Made by a program: the position numbers and the translations under genes
Shown here: positions 44,590 to 53,319 of the stretch, in pieces
How the letters are laid out: each line of letters opens with the position of its first letter
Position numbering within the stretch: position 1 is the first letter of the stretch
Assembly (NCBI RefSeq): GCF_029893345.1
Contig: NZ_JARXVE010000011.1
Location: 145,707 to 209,706, forward strand
Source of the DNA: Mycolicibacterium frederiksbergense
GTDB taxonomy: Bacteria > Actinomycetota > Actinomycetes > Mycobacteriales > Mycobacteriaceae
Reading direction: 5' to 3'
Length of the DNA stretch: 64,000 nucleotides
Notes under the pieces: generated by a model
The model's database searches: none
The model's input: the letters and a program-made list of their open reading frames with translations, nothing else
What the model was told of the DNA's origin: nothing

Positions 44590-44672
44590 CGCCAAGCCTC
44601 CCCATCGCGCGGCACGGTTCAAGCGAATCTATCGACCCCGTCAGTTCCATGGGGCCCGTTTGCCCCAGATTT

Positions 44673-44694
44673 GGTGAGTGAGTACTCTCTCACC
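44673..44694 (+). promoter_or_regulatory. 22-bp near-perfect palindrome overlapping a leaderless TetR promoter
   Basis: Arms GGTGAGTGAGT and ACTCTCTCACC differ from perfect symmetry at one base pair. TACTCT (44683-44688), inside the palindrome, is a TANNNT -10 box 6 bases before the GTG start at 44695, so the TetR mRNA is probably leaderless and self-repressed. Confidence 0.7.
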
Positions 44695-45300
44695 GTGTCA
44701 TCCGCACGCGACCGACTCCTGGCCACAGCGCTGAAGCTGTTCGCCGCCAAGGGGTATGCCGCGACATCGGTGGCCGAGATCCAGCAGGAGGCCGGCCTGG
44801 CGCCGGGTTCGGGCGCGCTGTACAAGCACTTCGGCTCCAAACGCGAATTGCTGGAGGCCGCGGTCACCCACCGCATCAACGCCATCGTGACCGCCCGCGA
44901 GCAGTACGACGCCGGCCACCCCAAGACCGTCGAAGAGGCGGTTCGCAGTGCCGGCCAATTGATCTGGACCAACCTGACCCAGAGCGAGGAACTGCTGCGG
45001 GTCATGCTGCGCGAACCCGATGAGCTCGGGGAGCTCGATGAGAAGACGTGGCAGGTCATCACCGACAACGCCTATCAACGGTTCGCCGATGAATTGGCTG
45101 CCTCCAATCGCACCGGCCGCTTCCAGATTCCCGACCCCGAGGCCACCGCGTCCGTGGCGATCGCCGGACTGTCGTATGCCGCGACCCTGCAGGCCTTGAC
45201 CGGGCGTTCGCCGGGAAACGTGGACCACGAGCGCTTCTTCGAAGCCTGGGTCATCCAGACCGTAAGCGTGATCAAGCAGCACCGCTCTCAAAACAACTGA
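44695..45300 (+). CDS. TetR-family regulator of the acyl-CoA dehydrogenase unit
   Basis: 201 aa from the GTG at 44695. HTH: ALKLFAAKGYAATSVAEIQQ and EAGLAPGSGALYKHFGSKRE. The C-terminal domain has AGQLIWTNLTQSEELLRVML. The acyl-CoA dehydrogenase gene follows after 26 bp, which suggests an acyl-CoA or fatty-acid signal. The palindrome directly before the start is its likely operator. Confidence 0.88.
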   Translation: MSSARDRLLATALKLFAAKGYAATSVAEIQQEAGLAPGSGALYKHFGSKRELLEAAVTHRINAIVTAREQYDAGHPKTVEEAVRSAGQLIWTNLTQSEELLRVMLREPDELGELDEKTWQVITDNAYQRFADELAASNRTGRFQIPDPEATASVAIAGLSYAATLQALTGRSPGNVDHERFFEAWVIQTVSVIKQHRSQNN

Positions 45301-45326
45301 CCGCCAACATATTCCAGGAGCCAATC

Positions 45327-46538
45327 GTGACATTCTCACTGCAACTGAGCGAAGACGTGATCGAGGTCCGCGACTGGGTGCATCAGTTCGCCGCGGAGGT
45401 CATCCGTCCCGCTGCGGCCGAATGGGATGAGCGGGAGGAAACCCCGTGGCCGGTCATCCAGGAAGCCGCCAAGGTGGGCCTGTACTCCCCGGAGTTGTTC
45501 GCCCAGCAGTCCGTCGAGCCCACCGGATTGGGCATGCTGACCGTATTCGAGGAACTGTTCTGGGGCGACGCGGGCATCGCGCTGTCCATCCTGGGCACCG
45601 GCCTGGCCGCTGCGGCGTTGGCGGGCAACGGAACCCCCGAACAGATCGGCCAGTGGCTGCCCCCGATGTTCGGCACTCCGGGCGACCCCCAGCTCGGCGC
45701 GTTCTGCTCGTCGGAGCCGGATGCCGGATCTGATGTCGGCGCCATCCGCACCCGCGCCCGCTTCGACGAGGCGACCCGCGAGTGGGTGCTCAACGGCACC
45801 AAGACCTGGGCCACCAACGGCGGCATCGCCAACGTCCACATCGTGGTGGCCTCGGTGTATCCCGAACTCGGCTCGCGCGGGCAGGCCACCTTCATCATCC
45901 CGCCGGACACCCACGGCCTGACCCAGGGACAGAAGTTCAAGAAGCACGGCATCCGGGCCTCGCACACCGCCGAGGTGGTGCTCGACAACGTCCGACTGTC
46001 CGAGGACCTGATCCTGGGCGGGCGGGAGAAGTTCGAGGAACGGATCGCTCGCGTGCAGTCCGGTGTCTCGGCCGGCGGCCAGGCCGCGATGAAGACTTTC
46101 GAGCGCACCCGACCCAGCGTCGGCGCCATGGCCGTGGGTGTGGCCCGTGCCGCCTACGAGTACGCCCTCGACTACGCCTGCCAGCGCGAGCAGTTCGGCC
46201 GCAGAATCGGCGAGTTCCAGGCCGTCGCGTTCAAGCTCGCCGATATGAAGAGCCGCATCGACGCCGCCCGGTTGCTGGTGTGGCGGGCCGGCTGGATGGC
46301 GCGCAACAACCAGGCCTTCGACAACGCCGAGGGCTCGATGGCCAAGCTGGTGGCCAGTGAGACCGCGGTGTACGTCACCGATGAGGCCATCCAGATCCTC
46401 GGCGGTAACGGTTACACCCGCGACTATCCGGTCGAGCGGATGCACCGCGACGCCAAGATCTTCACCATCTTCGAGGGCACCAGTGAGATCCAGCGGCTGG
46501 TGATCTCCCGAGCGATCACGGGGCTGTCGATTCGGTAA
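45327..46538 (+). CDS. Acyl-CoA dehydrogenase (FadE type)
   Basis: 403 aa. Family signatures: GAFCSSEPDAGSDVGAIRTR, TWATNGGIANVHIVVA, YALDYACQREQFGRRIGEFQ, IQILGGNGYTRDYPVERMHR, and the catalytic Glu in KIFTIFEGTSEIQRLVISR. It introduces a double bond into an acyl-CoA using FAD. Preceded by the TetR gene in an apparent two-gene operon; chain length preference unknown. Confidence 0.93.
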   Translation: MTFSLQLSEDVIEVRDWVHQFAAEVIRPAAAEWDEREETPWPVIQEAAKVGLYSPELFAQQSVEPTGLGMLTVFEELFWGDAGIALSILGTGLAAAALAGNGTPEQIGQWLPPMFGTPGDPQLGAFCSSEPDAGSDVGAIRTRARFDEATREWVLNGTKTWATNGGIANVHIVVASVYPELGSRGQATFIIPPDTHGLTQGQKFKKHGIRASHTAEVVLDNVRLSEDLILGGREKFEERIARVQSGVSAGGQAAMKTFERTRPSVGAMAVGVARAAYEYALDYACQREQFGRRIGEFQAVAFKLADMKSRIDAARLLVWRAGWMARNNQAFDNAEGSMAKLVASETAVYVTDEAIQILGGNGYTRDYPVERMHRDAKIFTIFEGTSEIQRLVISRAITGLSIR

Positions 46539-46697
46539 TCCGACGCCACGCCGCATCCTCATCGTGACCTTAGAGGGGTCTTATTTTTCTTAGAGTTGGT
46601 GTAGCGTGGGTGGTCACGGTGGTCAATGGTCACGGCGTAGCATCCGTGTTTGCGCAGGTCAGACCGATCGCCACGGCAGCGACGGAAAGGACCCGAC

Positions 46698-47366
46698 ATG
46701 CAGCCAGCAGCCACCACCCGGATAGTTCTTGTCACCGGCGCATCCCGGGGCATCGGTGCCGAAGTCGCGCAGCTAGTCGCCGGCCCGGACACCCACGTCG
46801 TCGTCAACTACCGCGAAAGGGCCAAGCGCGCTGACACGGTCGCCGACGCGATCCGCAGCTCGGGCGGTCACGCCTCGACGATCGGGGCCGACATCTACGA
46901 CGAAGCGGCCGTTGCCGCGATGATCGATCAGGTCGCGCGCGAGTTCGGCCGATTGGATGTGTTGGTACTCAACGCATCCGGTGGGCCGGAGCTGGGCACG
47001 GATCCGGGTGATGCCATGCGGCTGAACCGGGAGGCGCAGCGTCGGCTGGCCCAATTGGCGCTGCCCCTGATGCCGGCCGGCGGCCACATCGTGTTCGTCA
47101 CCAGCCATCAGGCCCATTTCTTCCCGAACAAGGCAGTGCCGAAGGGTTACGCATCGGTCGCCGCCAGCAAGCGGGCCGGTGAGACCGCGCTGTATGCGAT
47201 GCGCTCGGAATTCGACCATCGGGGCATCCATTTCACGGTGGTGTCCGGGGAGGTGGACTCGGACGGCGAGGAGGCGACGGCGATCGCCAACGCGGCATCC
47301 GCGCCGCATCCCTCCGGGATCGTCTACGTCGGCATTCCCGACTACTTGACTCGACTGTCGGCTTAA
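46698..47366 (+). CDS. Short-chain dehydrogenase/reductase
   Basis: 222 aa from the ATG at 46698 (GGAAAGGA upstream). The NAD(P) motif is VLVTGASRGIGAEVAQLV, and the RERAKRAD segment suggests NADPH. Active site: Ser in FVTSHQAHFF, Tyr-x3-Lys in GYASVAASKRAG. It is shorter than most SDRs, and the C-terminal region is rebuilt (PHPSGIVYVGIPDYLTRLSA). Substrate unknown. Confidence 0.88.
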   Translation: MQPAATTRIVLVTGASRGIGAEVAQLVAGPDTHVVVNYRERAKRADTVADAIRSSGGHASTIGADIYDEAAVAAMIDQVAREFGRLDVLVLNASGGPELGTDPGDAMRLNREAQRRLAQLALPLMPAGGHIVFVTSHQAHFFPNKAVPKGYASVAASKRAGETALYAMRSEFDHRGIHFTVVSGEVDSDGEEATAIANAASAPHPSGIVYVGIPDYLTRLSA

Positions 47367-47497
47367 GCGCCCGCACCGCATAAATTCGCGGACCGCTGGT
47401 TCACAGCGTTTTCCCGGCAAGCACTACCCACACCTTCATCTGAGCGACCTACCTTCGATTCAAGTTGGGGATTTGCCCAATGAAGGGAAGTTGCATC

Positions 47498-47887
47498 ATG
47501 AGGTCATCACTAACGATGCTGACGCTGGGCGCTGCGGTCGCCGGTGCCACATTTGTCGGGGCCTTGGGATACTCGGCACCCGCTTCAGCAGCCGAATCCG
47601 CAGTCGGGACCGTTCCGGCCGCGGTCGGATTCTCCGCGGAGCACGCGACCTGGAAACAGGATCCGCCTCCCCCACATCGGGGTTGGTACCACCCGGAGTG
47701 GGGTCCTGGCTGGAACGACGGATATCCGGCGCCCGGGTGGATACCGCCGATGGGCTGGGTTCCCCCAAACGACTGGATCCCGCCCGCCGGCTGGGCTCCC
47801 CCGCCCGGTTGGGTCGCACCCCGCGATTGGGTAGGCCCATGCGCAGGACCGCTTTTCGATTTGCTGCACCCGGTGCGCTGCGAATAA
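47498..47887 (+). CDS. Secreted protein with Trp/Pro (GWxPP) repeats
   Basis: 129 aa from the ATG at 47498 (AAGGGAAG upstream). A signal peptide spans about 1-31, cut after APASA. The mature part carries a run of Gly-Trp-x-Pro-Pro-like units (WGPGWNDGYPAPGWIPPMGW then VPPNDWIPPAGWAPPPGW), each 7-8 residues, and ends with a Cys pair (GPC, RCE). I do not recognise a family. The Trp/Pro spacing suggests an extended, polyproline-like, possibly wall-associated protein. Confidence 0.75.
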   Translation: MRSSLTMLTLGAAVAGATFVGALGYSAPASAAESAVGTVPAAVGFSAEHATWKQDPPPPHRGWYHPEWGPGWNDGYPAPGWIPPMGWVPPNDWIPPAGWAPPPGWVAPRDWVGPCAGPLFDLLHPVRCE

Positions 47888-47902
47888 GACGCACCCAGCG
47901 GT

Positions 47903-48757
47903 CTAGGCGCCCTTGGGGATCATCGCCAGTTGCCGGCTCTGCACGACGACCGCATCGGTGGCGTCGAGAATGAGGTGGTCCTCCTCGAACCAGGTGCCAC
48001 CCATGACCGTGGAGTTGGCCATCACCCGCAGCCAACCCGCCGACGGCCGTCGGCGCAGGTAGGTGGTCAGTTGGACGGTCGGCGCCCAGCCGAACATCCC
48101 GCGGTTCATCGTCACGGGTGCGCTGATGTCGCCGGCCATCAGCGCGAACAACAATGCCGTGTCGGCGTCGGCCTCGTCAGCAGCGAACGGCCGCAGCCAC
48201 ATCCGGTTGATCGGATCGCCCTGCTGGCCGGTCAGAAACAGTGCGGCCGACGGATCCACGCGCAGATCGCAGCCCTTGGCGACATGCACGATCTGCCCCA
48301 TCGGATGCTCGGGCGTCACGTGCACGGCATCGCCGGTCGGCTCGGCCGGCATCTGGGTCAAGGCAAGTGGTTCCTGGTGGCGCGGGTCGCCATCGTCGAG
48401 CATTCCCAGGGTGACCGCGGCGGTGACGGCCACCCGATCTCCCTGCGACAGCTGCACGTCCACCGCACACACCTGCCGCCCCAGTTTGCGCAGGCTTGTG
48501 GTCGCCATCAGCTCACCGGGGTCTGGTGCGTGTAAGTAATTGGCACTCACCGCGATCGGCTGCAGATCGGAGCTGCCCCCGGCGCCCAGGACGGCCCGGC
48601 GCGCCGCGGCGGCGCAGATGGCCATCATGCAACCGCCGTGCACCTTGGGGCCGATGGTCCACATCGGGTCGACGGTCGCACCGAAGCGCTCCGCACCCAA
48701 CTCGTGCAGTGCGGTCAGCTCGGCGAACGGTCGGGTACGCGTGAGTATCTCGGTCAC
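47903..48757 (-). CDS. Acyl-CoA thioesterase-like double hot-dog protein (TesB type)
   Basis: 284 aa. Two hot-dog repeats: the N-terminal KVHGGCMMAICAAAARRAVL with SANYLHAPDPGELMATTSLR, and the C-terminal FGWAPTVQLTTYLRRRP followed by a VMGGTWFEEDHLILDATDA core typical of TesB-like proteins. It would hydrolyse an acyl-CoA or acyl chain. It overlaps the third mmpL gene by 4 bp, implying that the thioesterase works on the lipid exported by that system. Confidence 0.82.
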   Translation of the reverse strand: MTEILTRTRPFAELTALHELGAERFGATVDPMWTIGPKVHGGCMMAICAAAARRAVLGAGGSSDLQPIAVSANYLHAPDPGELMATTSLRKLGRQVCAVDVQLSQGDRVAVTAAVTLGMLDDGDPRHQEPLALTQMPAEPTGDAVHVTPEHPMGQIVHVAKGCDLRVDPSAALFLTGQQGDPINRMWLRPFAADEADADTALLFALMAGDISAPVTMNRGMFGWAPTVQLTTYLRRRPSAGWLRVMANSTVMGGTWFEEDHLILDATDAVVVQSRQLAMIPKGA

Positions 48758-51675
48758 TGGGTTCCTCTCGGGATCTGCACCGTGGGCTCATCGTTGCCGG
48801 ATACATCGCCGGCCAGCACGGGGACTGGTTGCGGGACAACAGCAGTGGGTCGCGTGGGCCGGGCCGGGCGGCTGCGAACCTTGAGTGGCCACCAGAACCA
48901 ACGCCCGAGCAGCGCGGCGATCGACGGCGTGATCAACGAGCGGACGATGAAGGTGTCGAACAGCAGGCCGAGGCCGATGGTGGTGCCGATCTGACCGACC
49001 GAGCGCAGGTCGCTGGCAATCATCGAGATCATGGTGAAGGCGAACACCATTCCGGCCGCGGTGACCACCCCACCGGTGGCCCCCATCGCCCGGATCAGCC
49101 CGGTCTTGATGCCCCCGCCGAGTTCCTCTTTCATCCGCGATACCACCAGCAGGTTGTAGTCCGAGCCCACCGCGAGCAACACAATCACCGACATCGCGAT
49201 CACCAGCCACTGCAGCTCGATGCCCAGGATGTGCTGCCAGATCAGGACCGACATGCCGAACGAGGCGGCCAGCGAGAGCACCACGGTTCCCACGATCACG
49301 ATCGAGGCCACCAATGCCCGGGTGATCAGCAGCATCACGACGAAGATCAGGATGATCGCCGCGATCGCCGCGATGAACAGGTCGTAGTGCGCGCCTTCCT
49401 GAATGTCCTTATAGGTGGCTGCGGTACCGCCCAGATAGAACTTGGCGTTGGCCAGCGGGGTGCCCTTGACGGCCTCCTTCGCGGCCAACAGCTCCGCGTC
49501 CACATGCGAAATGCCTTCCAGCGTCGCCGGATCCACGTCGTGGGTGATCAGGATCCGTGCCGCCTTGCCGTCCGGGGAGAGCATCAGCTCCATACCGCGC
49601 AGGAAATCCGGGCTGGTGAATGCCTCGGGCGGCAGGTAGAACATGTCGTCGTTCTTGGCGTCGTCGAAGGTCTGGCCCATGACCGACGCGGTGTCGGTCA
49701 TCTGCTCCATCTGGATGAGCATCCCGCTGAACGTGCTGTGCAGCGTCAGCATCAGGTCACGCACCTGGGTGGAGATGGAGATCATCGGTGGGATCTGCGC
49801 CGCGATCTGCGGTGTCAGCCCGTCGACCTTGTCCATTTCAGCGGCCAGCACCTTGGTGTTGTCGGCCAGCTTGTCGAAACCGTCCGTCGCATCGAACATC
49901 GACCGGGCCGCCCAGCAGACCGGGATGTTGACGCAGTGCGGTTCCCAGTAGAGGTAGTTGCGCAGCGGCCGGAAGACGTCGTCGAAGTTCGCGATCTGAT
50001 CCCGCAGTTCGGCCGTGGTGGCTTCCATGTCGTGCGTGGCCCCGACGGCGCCGTGCGTGGCATCGGACAATTGCACGCTCAGATCGTGCAGGTGCTCCAT
50101 GATCGCGATCATCGAGCTCAGGTGATCGGTCATCTTCAAGGTGTCGTCCAACCGGGCCCGCAGGAACTGCAGGTTCTCCCGCATGGCCACACCCTGCGCG
50201 CTGACCTGGAACGGAACCGAGCCGTGTTCCATCGGCGGACCGAGCGGGCGGGTGATGCTTTGCACCCGCGCGATGCCGGGTACCCGGAAGATGTTCTTGG
50301 CGATGCGGTCCAGCACCAGCATGTCCCGCGCGTTGCGCATGTCGTGGTCCACCTCGACCATGAGCATGTCGGGATTCATTCTGGCCGAAGAGAAATGCTG
50401 CTCGGCCGCGGCGTACCCGATATTGGACGGCACATCGGCCGGGACGTACTGACGGTTGTCGTAGTTGGTCCTATAACCCGGAAGGGCGAGAACCCCGATC
50501 AGCGCGATGGCGATGGCGGTGGCCAGGATCGGCAGCGGCCAGCGCACGATCGCCGTGCCCACCCGGCGCCAGCCGCGGGTCTTGGTTTGCCGCTTGGGGT
50601 CCAGCCAGCCGAACCGGACGCAGACGGCCAGCACGGCGGGCGCGAAGGTCAGCCCCATCACCAGGATCACCAGCATGCCCAGCGCACACGGGGCGGCCAG
50701 CGTGTTGAAGTAGTTCAGCCGGGTGAAGCGCAGGCACAGCATGGCCCCGGCGATGGTCAGACCGGACCCGGCGATGACGTGGGTGACGCCGGAAATCGTG
50801 GTGTAGTAGGCGGTTTCGCGGTCTTCACCGGCACTTCTGGCCTCGTGATAGCGACCGACCAGGAAGATCCAGTAGTCGGTCCCTGCGGCGATGGCCAGCG
50901 CGGTGAGGATGCTGACCACGAAAGTGGACAGCCCGAAGACGTGGAGGGATCCGAGCACCGCGATCAGCCCGCGCGACATGCTCATCTCGGTGAGCACGAC
51001 CACCAGCGCGATCAACGTGGCGCCGAAGGAGCGGTAGACCACCAGCAGCATGAGCGCGATGACCGCGAGCGTCACGCCCGTCATCTTCACCATGCTCTTG
51101 TCGCCGGCCTCGTTGGTGTCGGCGACCAGCGCGGCCTGTCCGGTGACATAGGCCCGGACGCCGGGAGGCGTCTGCGTGTGCTCGACGGTGTCACGGACCG
51201 CGTCGACCGATTCGACGCCCTGGGTGGAGCCCTGGTTGCCGGCCAGGTGCACCTGGACGTAGGCGGCCCTGCCGTCCTCGCTCTGTGACCCCGCAGAGGT
51301 GATCCGATCGCCCCAGAAATCCTGCACGTGCAGGACGTGTTCGGTGTCGCGTTTCAGGTTGGCCACCAGCTCGCCGTAGTACTGGCGGGCCTCATCGCCG
51401 AGGGGCTCGTCGCCTTCCAGCACCACCATCAGGCTGCTGTCGGAATTGAACTCGCCGAACTTCTCGCCGATGTGCTTCATGGCGATCACCGAGGGTGCGT
51501 CCTGCGGGGACAGCGAGACGGCGTTGTCCTTGCCGACGATCTCCAGTTGGGGCACCAGCAGGTTCGCCGCGGCGGTGGCCGCCAGCCAGAGCAGGATGAT
51601 CGGCACCGACAGGGTGCGGATAAGGCGGGGATAGAGCGGCGGCCGGGCGGCCTGGACGCCGTTGTGGCCGCTCAT
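48754..51675 (-). CDS. MmpL-type RND transporter, third copy
   Basis: 973 aa, same architecture as the other two. The second periplasmic domain has the coiled-coil insert ending in WEPHCVNIPVCWAARSMFDA, again with two Cys. The C-terminal cytosolic tail is Pro/Thr-rich. Coupled to mmpS (4 bp) and to the thioesterase gene (4 bp). Exporter of an unknown lipid or siderophore. Confidence 0.93.
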   Translation of the reverse strand: MSGHNGVQAARPPLYPRLIRTLSVPIILLWLAATAAANLLVPQLEIVGKDNAVSLSPQDAPSVIAMKHIGEKFGEFNSDSSLMVVLEGDEPLGDEARQYYGELVANLKRDTEHVLHVQDFWGDRITSAGSQSEDGRAAYVQVHLAGNQGSTQGVESVDAVRDTVEHTQTPPGVRAYVTGQAALVADTNEAGDKSMVKMTGVTLAVIALMLLVVYRSFGATLIALVVVLTEMSMSRGLIAVLGSLHVFGLSTFVVSILTALAIAAGTDYWIFLVGRYHEARSAGEDRETAYYTTISGVTHVIAGSGLTIAGAMLCLRFTRLNYFNTLAAPCALGMLVILVMGLTFAPAVLAVCVRFGWLDPKRQTKTRGWRRVGTAIVRWPLPILATAIAIALIGVLALPGYRTNYDNRQYVPADVPSNIGYAAAEQHFSSARMNPDMLMVEVDHDMRNARDMLVLDRIAKNIFRVPGIARVQSITRPLGPPMEHGSVPFQVSAQGVAMRENLQFLRARLDDTLKMTDHLSSMIAIMEHLHDLSVQLSDATHGAVGATHDMEATTAELRDQIANFDDVFRPLRNYLYWEPHCVNIPVCWAARSMFDATDGFDKLADNTKVLAAEMDKVDGLTPQIAAQIPPMISISTQVRDLMLTLHSTFSGMLIQMEQMTDTASVMGQTFDDAKNDDMFYLPPEAFTSPDFLRGMELMLSPDGKAARILITHDVDPATLEGISHVDAELLAAKEAVKGTPLANAKFYLGGTAATYKDIQEGAHYDLFIAAIAAIILIFVVMLLITRALVASIVIVGTVVLSLAASFGMSVLIWQHILGIELQWLVIAMSVIVLLAVGSDYNLLVVSRMKEELGGGIKTGLIRAMGATGGVVTAAGMVFAFTMISMIASDLRSVGQIGTTIGLGLLFDTFIVRSLITPSIAALLGRWFWWPLKVRSRPARPTRPTAVVPQPVPVLAGDVSGNDEPTVQIPRGTQ

Positions 51676-52109
51676 GCCGCCTTCACCAGACAGCTCGTCG
51701 TGGCGGTGTGCCCATCTGCGGCCCGCTCGTCACGCAGTTCACCGTTCACCGTGATGCGGCAACCGAGCGTGTGGCTGTCGCCTTGGGCGATGACGTTGGC
51801 GAACACGCTAGGCAGGGTCGTGGTCAGGGTCAGCGTCCACGGCAACGCGCTGAACTGGGCTTCTTGCGATTGCGCGTGTTCGTCGATGTAGCTGACCATC
51901 CCGGTGGTGTTCGCCGGTCCGTACACCTCGTAGGTCACGTACTTCGGCACGGTCGAGACGATGTTCTCCGCCCGGCGGTCACCGCCGGCCAGCCGCTGTG
52001 AGCCGAACACGCCGTGAAACCGGTGAATGATGAAGCCGCCGGCGCCCACCACGACGACGATGACCAGCAGGATCCACATTCGCGCCAGAGCGCCCATTAG
52101 CGCCTTCAT
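51672..52109 (-). CDS. MmpS-family accessory membrane protein, third copy
   Basis: 145 aa from the ATG at 52109; the open frame extends further upstream but without MmpS-like sequence. The membrane anchor is MWILLVIVVVVGAGGFII, then the MmpS domain: KYVTYEVYGPANTTGMVSYI, PWTLTLTTTLPSVFANVIAQ, CRITVNGELRDE and the ending SCLVKAA. It forms an operon with the third mmpL and the thioesterase, divergent from a TetR gene 285 bp away. Confidence 0.88.
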   Translation of the reverse strand: MKALMGALARMWILLVIVVVVGAGGFIIHRFHGVFGSQRLAGGDRRAENIVSTVPKYVTYEVYGPANTTGMVSYIDEHAQSQEAQFSALPWTLTLTTTLPSVFANVIAQGDSHTLGCRITVNGELRDERAADGHTATTSCLVKAA

Positions 52110-52338
52110 GCCTTGCGCCCTGGCACATTTCGCGTTACCGCACCAAACATAAGAGCTGACCTTACAACCATAAGGAAACAGCTGTAAAGTTGACGCGGAA
52201 ACGCGGCATCCCGCTTTGGCAATAGCCGGAACTTCTGTAATCGATTCGGCAGCAACAGTTTTGACGAAACCCGCACGGGAGCACCGCGACAACGACAGTC
52301 GGGGTCGGGTATGCGAGGTGTGGCCCAGCCCACCTATA

Positions 52339-52388
52339 GTGTTCGCCAGCGCGTAGAACACGCGGTTTAACCTAACAAGTGTTAACAT
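52339..52388 (+). promoter_or_regulatory. Candidate operators and leaderless -10 between mmpS (third) and tetR
   Basis: TAACA-AG-TGTTA (52373-52384) is a short perfect dyad. TAACAT (52383-52388) is a TANNNT -10 box 6 bases before the ATG at 52395. A wider dyad GTGTTC-n11-GAACAC spans 52339-52361. Either could be the TetR site controlling both divergent units. Confidence 0.5.
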
Positions 52389-52394
52389 ATGGGC

Positions 52395-53048
52395 ATGGTT
52401 CCTCCGCCTCGTCAACGCAATGTGCGTGGTCAGGGCGCTCTACTACGCGAAGAGATCGTGTCCGCGGCGATCCGCGTCATCGACATCGTCCAGAACGAGG
52501 GCGACGTGTCGTTGCGCAGCATCGCCCGGGAGGCCGGTATCGCGGCACCGTCGGTCTACGCCCACTTCGAGGACCGCGACAGTGTGCTCGACGCAGTGGC
52601 CGAGGCGAGCTGGACCCAGGTGCGTGCGGAGATCGCTGAACACACCAGCGCGAGTGAGGACCCCCGCGAGCGCCTACTGCTCGGCTGCCAGGCCTATGTC
52701 TCGTTCGCCGAGCGCCACCCACTGCGGTACGCCCTGATGGCTCAGATCACCGACACCTCCCCGGCAGCCAGACAGGCACTGGAAGTGGTGACCCGCGGCC
52801 TGTTGGCCTGCCGCGGCGGCGATCCGCAGGCCCCGCCAACCGCCGAATCCGACCGGATTGCTGTGGCCCTGTCGGTGGCCGTGCACGGCGTGGCGATGCT
52901 GCACCGCACCGATACCCCGAACCTATGGTTGAGCAATTTCAGCACCGACGAGATCATCCACAGCCTGATCGACGCGGCCATCCTGCAACAGGACCAGGCC
53001 GGTTCGTCCCGCCCGCGCCGGGCCTCGTCAAAGGGCGTTCGAAAGTAG
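52395..53048 (+). CDS. TetR-family regulator divergent from the third mmpS-mmpL
   Basis: 217 aa if the leaderless ATG at 52395 is used; an ATG at 52389 would add two residues. HTH: VSLRSIAREAGIAAPSVYAH and FEDRDSVLDAVAEASW. The C-terminal WHG-like domain (YVSFAERHPLRYALMAQITD) is common in mycobacterial TetRs. Its divergent position and the dyads between the genes make it the probable repressor of the mmpS-mmpL-thioesterase operon. Confidence 0.87.
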   Translation: MVPPPRQRNVRGQGALLREEIVSAAIRVIDIVQNEGDVSLRSIAREAGIAAPSVYAHFEDRDSVLDAVAEASWTQVRAEIAEHTSASEDPRERLLLGCQAYVSFAERHPLRYALMAQITDTSPAARQALEVVTRGLLACRGGDPQAPPTAESDRIAVALSVAVHGVAMLHRTDTPNLWLSNFSTDEIIHSLIDAAILQQDQAGSSRPRRASSKGVRK

Positions 53049-53319
53049 GACCAGCTCGGTTCGTGACCGGCACCCGATCCCTCGCTGCCGCCGGGGCCTG
53101 GGTGCCCGTCTCTCTTTTCGTCCCGGCGTTGAGTGCAACGTCAGGGTCGTAGTTTGTCCCGGATCAGCCGGAACAACAGCCCTGGTGTTGCACTCAATAC
53201 CAGGGCGGCGGGAAGCGGTGTCGTGGCGCTGACCATGGAATACCGATCCATCTTCCGCATCACGCGATTCATCAACCCGCACAACTACATTGGAGCGCAG
53301 CCAGCACGACCCGGTCTGC

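Noticed and set aside
46559..46600. Possible terminator after the acyl-CoA dehydrogenase gene (GACC/GGTC followed by TTATTTTT)
   Set aside because: The stem has only about 4 bp; it is too weak to call despite the T-rich tract.
48829..51288. An 819-codon plus-strand open frame opposite the third mmpL
   Set aside because: Composition (Asp, Arg, His, Gly-rich, no hydrophobic core) and complete overlap with a conserved transporter gene show it is a shadow frame.
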